Translations under genes and position numbers: made by a program
Origin: a virus
Direction: 5' to 3' (one strand)
Length of the DNA: 25,230 bases
IMG/VR virus record: IMGVR_UViG_3300009537_000159
Span: 1-25,230 of that record
Shown here: one piece after another, positions 20,855 to 25,230 of the stretch
How the letters are laid out: each line of letters opens with the position of its first letter
How positions within the stretch are numbered: position 1 is the stretch's first letter
Notes under the pieces: generated by a model
The model's input: only the letters and a program-made list of their open reading frames with translations
What the model was told of the DNA's origin: nothing
Databases searched by the model: none

Positions 20855-22129
20855 ATGCGCCCACAACACATCGTCGGGTTCCATGCGAGCAACATCAAGA
20901 GAATCCGGGCCGTCAGGATCGAACTCGACAAGAAGACCGGATCAGTCATTCTCACCGGGGCGAACAGCGCCGGAAAATCGAGCGTGTTGGATGCGATCGC
21001 GATGGCGCTACGCGGCAAGAACGCCGTGCCGCAGAAGCCGCTCCGCTCGGGGAAGGCGAAGGCTTATGTCGTGCTCGAGACGGAGGACCTTGTTGTCACG
21101 CGGCGGTTCACCGAGATCGACTCGTATCTGGAGGTCTGCAACCGCGAAGGGGCGAAGTACGGCCGTGGACAGGAGATGCTCGACAAGCTGGTGGCTGTTG
21201 TCGGGTTTGACCCGCTCGCCTTCTCGCTCAAGGACTCGAAGGCCCAAGCGAAAGAACTACTCTCCATCTGCCCGACCGCGCTGGACCTGGACGACAACGC
21301 AAACCGCGCACTCGGTGCCGAGGAGCGGCGACGCGACCTAAACCGGGACCTGAAGCGGTTGCAGGCCCAGCTTGACGGAATGCCGCGGCCGGCGGATGGG
21401 ACTCCAGAGGAAGGCGTATCGGTGGCCGACCTCATGAACGAGTCATCAAGACTACTAAAGATGCAGGTCTCGCGGGATCGATGCGTAGCACAGATCACGG
21501 CATCCGCGGCAGAATTGGCGGAAATCGAGAAGCGCGCGGACTGGCTACGGGCCACAATCGAAAAGATGACAAGACTCTTGTCCGACAGTCCGGACGTATC
21601 TGTACGCATCGCGGAAATAGAATCGCAACTGAAAACCGCGGAGGTAACGAACGCGGCTGTACGCGCGGCCTCCGTTCGGAAGGCCACGGCTGCGACCGTG
21701 GCGGTCGCCCGCAGGGCAGCGGCAGAGGCTGAGATTGCGGTGCAGCGCATTCGTGACGAGCGCACCGCGGCGCTGACGACGGCCAAATTCCCTGTTCCGG
21801 GGCTCACCATCGGAGACGACGGCGGTGTGATTTTTAACGGCATCCCGCTTGAGCAGGCGTCCACGTCCGAGAAAATCCGAATCGGCGTTGCGCTGGCGTG
21901 CTCTGCGAATCCGACACTGCGCGTTATCTTCATCCGTGACGCCTCGCTGCTCGACAAGGCCAGTATGTCGCAGCTCGAGGGGCTGGCTCAAGACAACGAT
22001 CTACAAATCTGGATGGAGCGGGTGGAGGACTCCTCGCCGGCGGCGATTCAGATCGTAGATGGATCGAACATTCCGGAGTCGGAGGTCGAGGCAGTCGAAG
22101 CCGGAACGGCAGCGGGAGGCGGAGAATGA
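20855..22129 (+). CDS. SbcC/RecF-like ATPase of the phage recombination module
   Basis: Encodes 424 residues. Walker A is GANSAGKSS (residues 35-43). A coiled-coil region lies at about residues 150-310 and contains EERRRDLNRDLKRLQAQLDG. An ABC-type signature STSEKIRIGVAL is at about 335-346, and a Walker B-like strand RVIFIRDASLL is at about 356-366. This is the architecture of short SbcC/Rad50/RecF-type ATPases often encoded beside Cas4/RecB-like nucleases in phages. No zinc-hook CXXC is present and the coil is short. The residue after the Walker B Asp is Ala, not the usual Glu. It probably loads on or clamps DNA ends and drives a nuclease partner by ATP hydrolysis. It overlaps the next gene by ATGA. 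Confidence 0.82.
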   Translation: MRPQHIVGFHASNIKRIRAVRIELDKKTGSVILTGANSAGKSSVLDAIAMALRGKNAVPQKPLRSGKAKAYVVLETEDLVVTRRFTEIDSYLEVCNREGAKYGRGQEMLDKLVAVVGFDPLAFSLKDSKAQAKELLSICPTALDLDDNANRALGAEERRRDLNRDLKRLQAQLDGMPRPADGTPEEGVSVADLMNESSRLLKMQVSRDRCVAQITASAAELAEIEKRADWLRATIEKMTRLLSDSPDVSVRIAEIESQLKTAEVTNAAVRAASVRKATAATVAVARRAAAEAEIAVQRIRDERTAALTTAKFPVPGLTIGDDGGVIFNGIPLEQASTSEKIRIGVALACSANPTLRVIFIRDASLLDKASMSQLEGLAQDNDLQIWMERVEDSSPAAIQIVDGSNIPESEVEAVEAGTAAGGGE

Positions 22130-22431
22130 GCGAGAATCTACGCTATAAGTCCGACTCTGAATTGCGCCGGATGAAAGACGCGGCGGACGAGTATTGGCAC
22201 CACAGTAACGTGCCTTTACGTTGGGCCAAGGATGACGAGATCCAGTCCATCGAAACAGAGCAGCGCAGACGAAGAGTCAAGGCCGAGCGTGAGGAAGAAG
22301 ATCGCCGGAAGCACCAAAGGCGCGAGATTCACGAACGGCTAGAGCGAGAACGGCAGGCCCTGGAAGGACAGGAAGAAGAGTGGCCACAATTCGAGCCGGA
22401 GCCGAATCAGGAGCCCGAGCCAAATGCCTAA
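22126..22431 (+). CDS. Small highly charged protein between ATPase and nuclease genes
   Basis: Encodes 101 residues, starting in an ATGA overlap with the ATPase gene and ending 8 bases into the nuclease gene. The middle is a long, almost uninterrupted charged helix (EQRRRRVKAEREEEDRRKHQ) predicted as coiled coil. The C-terminus is acidic and proline-rich (FEPEPNQEPEPNA). No family was recognised. The tight coupling on both sides suggests it works with the recombination proteins, perhaps as a linker or accessory subunit. Confidence 0.7.
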   Translation: MSENLRYKSDSELRRMKDAADEYWHHSNVPLRWAKDDEIQSIETEQRRRRVKAEREEEDRRKHQRREIHERLERERQALEGQEEEWPQFEPEPNQEPEPNA

Positions 22432-23233
22432 GCCTCAGATCCATTATAGCCACGTCGCGATGTTTGAGCGCTGCGGGGAGCAGTATCGGCGCCGATACGT
22501 CGAGGGCGAAATAATCCCGCCGGGGATTGCCCTGATCGTCGGCAGCGCGACTCATGTCGCCATCGAACGGGACATGAAAGAGAAGCTCTCTACCGGGAAG
22601 CTCCTGGCCCTGGCCGAAGTGCAGCAGGCGGCCCGCGACGCGGTGAACCTCAAGGTCGAGAAAGAGGGCGTCTCGCTCGATGAAGGGGAGGACCTCAAGG
22701 CCTCCGTTGGCGAGGCGGTCGATACGACGGTCGCGCTCTCGACGCTGCATCACGAGGGGCTGGCCCCGGACATCAAGCCCGCGCATGTGGAGCGGCCTTG
22801 GGTGCTCGAGCTCTCCGGCTTCCCGTTCGACCTCGCCGGCCGGATCGACCTGCAAGAGATAGTCGTTTCGGGCCGGAAGGCTGGCCGGATCATAGACACG
22901 AAGACGGCCAAGCGTGCGGACAGGAACAAGGCCGACGACTCCGAGCAACTCAGCATGTACGCGCTCGCGGCAAAGACGCTCGACGGTGAGATACCGGATC
23001 TGCGGATGGACCTACTCATCAAAACAAAGGTCCCGAAGTCGCTGTCTCTCTCGACCTCGCGGACGGACGCGGACCTTGGCGTGTTGTTGCGTCGTGTCGA
23101 GGCGCACGCGAACGCTATCGAGAAAGGCGTATACCATCCGGCTCCTGCAGATCACTGGATTTGTTCGACAAAGTTTTGCGGGTACGCGCGGACGTGCCCG
23201 TTCTTCCGGCGGCGTGTAGTCGTCGCCATCTGA
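22424..23233 (+). CDS. Cas4/RecB-like PD-(D/E)XK exonuclease with Fe-S cysteines
   Basis: Encodes 269 residues. RecB-type nuclease motifs are visible in order: GSATHVAIERD with His44, GRIDL with Asp142, IIDTKTAK with Asp158 and Lys160, and QLSMYAL with Gln175 and Tyr179. Cys17 near the N-terminus together with Cys247, Cys252 and Cys258 (CSTKFCGYARTC) reproduces the four-cysteine iron-sulfur pattern of Cas4 and AddB-type nucleases. These enzymes resect DNA ends to give single strands for annealing. No cas1, cas2 or CRISPR array is present, so a phage recombination or end-processing role fits better than adaptation. It lies between the ATPase and the putative annealing protein. Confidence 0.9.
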   Translation: MPKPQIHYSHVAMFERCGEQYRRRYVEGEIIPPGIALIVGSATHVAIERDMKEKLSTGKLLALAEVQQAARDAVNLKVEKEGVSLDEGEDLKASVGEAVDTTVALSTLHHEGLAPDIKPAHVERPWVLELSGFPFDLAGRIDLQEIVVSGRKAGRIIDTKTAKRADRNKADDSEQLSMYALAAKTLDGEIPDLRMDLLIKTKVPKSLSLSTSRTDADLGVLLRRVEAHANAIEKGVYHPAPADHWICSTKFCGYARTCPFFRRRVVVAI

Positions 23234-23248
23234 CAATAGGGGTAACTC

Positions 23249-24226
23249 ATGCCAGCAAACGAAATCGTCTCACGTGAGGAGAAGGGGCTCGGCCAGGCAA
23301 CACAGCGGGCATCTGGGGAACTCGCGGCCTCCGCCGCGGCATCCATGTCCAAGGCCACTATTGAAGCCGCGTATACGATCGCGCTCCACCGGCCGCGGAA
23401 CATTGACGACGCTCGCGCGGCGATCCTGAAGGCGTGCCGGCGGCCGCGCTTCGCCGAGGCGGCCCGGTATTCGAAGCCGGTCGCCGGCAAGGCAATCATC
23501 GGGCCGTCGATCCGGTACGCCGAGCAAGCCATCCAGGCGTTTGGAAATGTCCGGGTGGCCTGTCATGTGACCCACGAAGACGATAGCCAGCGCGTCGTCA
23601 ACGTCTCGGTTACTGACCTCGAAACCAACATCACTTATGGACAGGACGTATGCCTACAAAAGACGGTCGAAAGGAAGGATATCAAGTACGGCATGATCCA
23701 GCTTAGCGAGCGGACGAACTCGAACGGCCAGAAGGTCTACCTTGTGCGGGCCACGGAAGACGACCTCGCGAACAAGACCGCAGCCGCACAGTCGAAGATC
23801 ATCCGGAACATGGGGCTACGCTTGATCCCGAAGGACATTATCGAGGAGTCGATGGAAGTCGTCGAGGCGACACTCGCGAAGGGCGACGCACAAGACCCTG
23901 ACGCCAAGCGGAAAGCGCTGGTCGATGCCTTCGCCTTGTTGGGAGTCAAGGCGAGCGACCTGGAGGGTTATCTCGGGCATCCGCTATCCCAGGTCGCACC
24001 GAAGGAACTCAGCGACCTCAGAGCCATGTATGCCGCCATCCAGGATGGCGAGGCGACGTGGTCGGACTACGGAACCAAGCGAGCCGGCCAGGAACGCGGG
24101 ACGATAGACGTGGCCGGAATCAAGGCGGGCAAATTAGAGACGCATACGGAGCCTGGTGAGCCGGCGAAGTCTCATCTAAAGGCTCAACGCTCAGAAGAGG
24201 ATCTGAAATGTCGATCTCGAACGTGA
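23249..24226 (+). CDS. Putative phage recombination protein (candidate annealing protein)
   Basis: Encodes 325 residues with TAGGGGT upstream. The core (about 55-210) includes AILKACRRPRFAEAARYSKP, IIGPSIRYAEQAIQAFGNVR and VYLVRATEDDLANKTAAAQS. This pattern is found in phage proteins beside Cas4/RecB-like nucleases and RusA resolvases. The C-terminal third is helical and charged, with repeated acidic and Lys-rich parts. The neighbours suggest a single-strand annealing or DNA-loading role, but no established SSAP motif was seen, so this is inference. Its 3' end overlaps the resolvase gene by 19 bases. Confidence 0.6.
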   Translation: MPANEIVSREEKGLGQATQRASGELAASAAASMSKATIEAAYTIALHRPRNIDDARAAILKACRRPRFAEAARYSKPVAGKAIIGPSIRYAEQAIQAFGNVRVACHVTHEDDSQRVVNVSVTDLETNITYGQDVCLQKTVERKDIKYGMIQLSERTNSNGQKVYLVRATEDDLANKTAAAQSKIIRNMGLRLIPKDIIEESMEVVEATLAKGDAQDPDAKRKALVDAFALLGVKASDLEGYLGHPLSQVAPKELSDLRAMYAAIQDGEATWSDYGTKRAGQERGTIDVAGIKAGKLETHTEPGEPAKSHLKAQRSEEDLKCRSRT

Positions 24227-24564
24227 CGGCCTATATCGTGGCCGTAACAACGGTGAGCGAAATGAACGCTCACGAGCACTGGCGCGTGAGACAAAAGCGC
24301 GCGAAGGCGCAGCGCCTCGCCGCGCGGCTGGCGACCGCCTCGGCTCGCAACCTGGCGGCCTTGCGGCTTCCGCTGCGGATCACACTGACCCGCTGCTCGC
24401 CACGTTTCCTCGATTCCGATAATCTGGTGGCCAGCCAAAAACATGTGCGGGACGGCATCACGGATGCGCTGGGCCTGGACGACGGCGACCCGCGGCTGAA
24501 CTGGCTATACGAGCAGCGTCCCGGCAAGGCCGCGCGCACCTATGTCGAGATCAGGGGGGCGTAA
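24208..24564 (+). CDS. RusA-like Holliday junction resolvase
   Basis: Encodes 118 residues from ATG 24208, with GAAGAGGA 5 bases upstream. The motif SPRFLDSDNLVASQKHVRDG (Asp69, Asp71, Asn72, Lys78, Asp82) followed by ITDALGLDDGDPRLNWLY (Asp91, Asp92) is the acidic signature of the RusA family, in which aspartates bind the metal ions and a lysine contributes to cleavage of four-way junctions. Length matches the usual 115-125 residues. It would resolve recombination intermediates made by the ATPase, nuclease and putative annealing proteins of the same operon. Confidence 0.8.
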   Translation: MSISNVTAYIVAVTTVSEMNAHEHWRVRQKRAKAQRLAARLATASARNLAALRLPLRITLTRCSPRFLDSDNLVASQKHVRDGITDALGLDDGDPRLNWLYEQRPGKAARTYVEIRGA

Positions 24565-24567
24565 AGA

Positions 24568-24732
24568 ATGGCCGTCTGCCGTAGTTGCGACGCCGAGATT
24601 GTCTGGCTCAAGACCGCCGGCGGGAAAATCATGCCGGTCAATGCCTCGCTGCGAGCAATTAATAAGCACAACGGAGGATGGCCTGGGTTACGGCCGATCC
24701 GGGTAACGATCAGCGTGGATGCGGAGATTTGA
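24568..24732 (+). CDS. Small CXXC protein
   Basis: A 54-residue frame with ATG 24568, 3 bases after the resolvase stop, and GGGGGG upstream. It begins MAVCRSCDAEIVWLKTAGGK with IMPVN following. One CXXC pair (Cys4, Cys7) and the W-K-GGK-MPV order resemble the start of small phage zinc-finger proteins, which usually carry a second Cys/His pair. That pair is missing here, so it may be a shortened form. It ends 1 base before the next ATG. Confidence 0.6.
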   Translation: MAVCRSCDAEIVWLKTAGGKIMPVNASLRAINKHNGGWPGLRPIRVTISVDAEI

Positions 24733-24733
24733 A

Positions 24734-25030
24734 ATGACACATCCACCGATCCCGCCGGGCTGCGAGTGGTTCTTCGTCCAGGACGCAAAGGAAACCTGGG
24801 GCTTCAATCCCGGCAACTGGTGGTCACTCGACGAGATCGGTCGGCTCGGGGACGGCCCGCGCGGTGAAAAGTTCTGGCGGCGGGCAGCCGCTGGCGTGGC
24901 GCGGGCGGCGCTGGAGGATGAAATAGCGCGCCTGGTCTTAGAATGGCGGGCCGGCGACGAAGATATGATGGCCGGGTACTGCCGCATGCAGCGGCACGTG
25001 ACGGAATGGAAGAAATGGGGTGAGCAATGA
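24734..25030 (+). CDS. Hypothetical small phage protein
   Basis: Encodes 98 residues from ATG 24734; upstream in-frame codons lie inside the preceding gene. It is rich in tryptophan and aromatic residues (EWFFVQDAKETWGFNPGNWW). The C-terminal half is an alpha-helical stretch (VARAALEDEIARLVLEWRAG). No family was recognised. It overlaps the final gene of the window by ATGA. Confidence 0.65.
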   Translation: MTHPPIPPGCEWFFVQDAKETWGFNPGNWWSLDEIGRLGDGPRGEKFWRRAAAGVARAALEDEIARLVLEWRAGDEDMMAGYCRMQRHVTEWKKWGEQ

Positions 25031-25230
25031 CAGGGGACGAGCTCGGAGACCCAACGTTTGCCGGGGAAGTCGGGAAATACTATCAGGAGGCGCAACAGCG
25101 CCTCTCGCGCGCCGAGGCCCTCGCCCACGCGGCCGCCGAATTTCTCCCCTGGTCCGAAGCCCCGGCCGGCAACCTGGCGCGCCAGCTCGCGCTCGGCCGG
25201 CTGGCAAAGGCCGTGCGCGAGTACCACGAG
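25027..25230 (+). CDS. Hypothetical protein, 5' part (runs off the window)
   Basis: Begins in an ATGA overlap at 25027 and stays open to the end of the window, giving 68 residues. It is alpha-helical and alanine-rich (YYQEAQQRLSRAEALAHAAA). Its DNA contains a 7-bp hairpin GAGGCGC/GCGCCTC with loop AACA (25087-25104). The C-terminus is outside the window and no family can be assigned. Confidence 0.6.
   Translation, partial: MTGDELGDPTFAGEVGKYYQEAQQRLSRAEALAHAAAEFLPWSEAPAGNLARQLALGRLAKAVREYHE

Noticed and set aside
21683-21702. 7-bp hairpin GCCACGG/CCGTGGC in the ATPase gene
   Set aside because: A single hairpin within a well-supported coding sequence; consistent with chance.
22424-23233. Possible CRISPR adaptation locus because of the Cas4-like protein
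   Set aside because: No cas1, cas2, leader or repeat-spacer array is present. The neighbours are recombination genes, so a phage exonuclease role is preferred.

Overview
This window is part of the genome of a GC-rich, double-stranded DNA tailed phage, or of a prophage whose ends lie outside the window. Every supported gene is on the + strand. Genes are packed with ATGA, TAATG or GTGA overlaps and mostly have clear Shine-Dalgarno sequences. The head, connector and tail proteins, a tape measure and the absence of any sheath or baseplate-wedge gene point to a siphovirus-like particle with a non-contractile tail. No tRNA, rRNA, integrase, transposase or CRISPR array was seen, and the host cannot be named from the sequence. 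No terminase, portal or recognisable lysis gene lies in the window. There is no gene-free stretch longer than 300 bases.

Layout. (1) 1-4166: three glycine-rich virion proteins (the first cut by the window edge), a small helical protein, a large modular beta-rich structural protein and a small unknown protein. (2) 4179-8591: an S49-type prohead protease, a 180-base gap with a -35-like box and a strong intrinsic terminator, the HK97-fold capsid protein with an N-terminal scaffold-like domain, a small structural protein, a probable tail tube protein and a right-handed beta-helix protein. (3) 8650-11904: neck and tail-completion genes (gp6-like connector with an inserted domain, head-tail joiner, small beta protein, glycosyltransferase-like protein, HK97-gp10 family, DUF3168-like). 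(4) 11914-14283: tail assembly chaperone with an A-AAA-AAA programmed -1 frameshift site, then a 504-residue tape measure. (5) 14283-18012: distal tail and fibre-like proteins, ending in two tandem paralogues with a WNP-E-(L/V)-TWNT motif.

(6) 18013-20840: a control and small-gene region. It starts with a ribbon-helix-helix regulator flanked by repeated GTGACAAAATA/TTGTSACAA elements. Next comes an unusually hairpin-rich tract of about 870 bases bracketed by two near-identical leaders. Each leader ends in a GCGCC-UNCG-GGCGC hairpin placed just before a ribosome binding site. Small zinc-ribbon, HTH-like and membrane proteins follow. (7) 20855-25230: a DNA recombination/repair module of SbcC/RecF-like ATPase, charged small protein, Cas4/RecB-like Fe-S nuclease, probable recombination protein and RusA-like resolvase, with further small genes running off the right edge.

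The capsid, neck and tail genes would assemble the particle. The right-hand module would process or repair replicating phage DNA. The most unusual signals are the structured-RNA tract at 18431-19297 with its duplicated UNCG leaders, and the promoter-like box plus terminator squeezed between protease and capsid genes.
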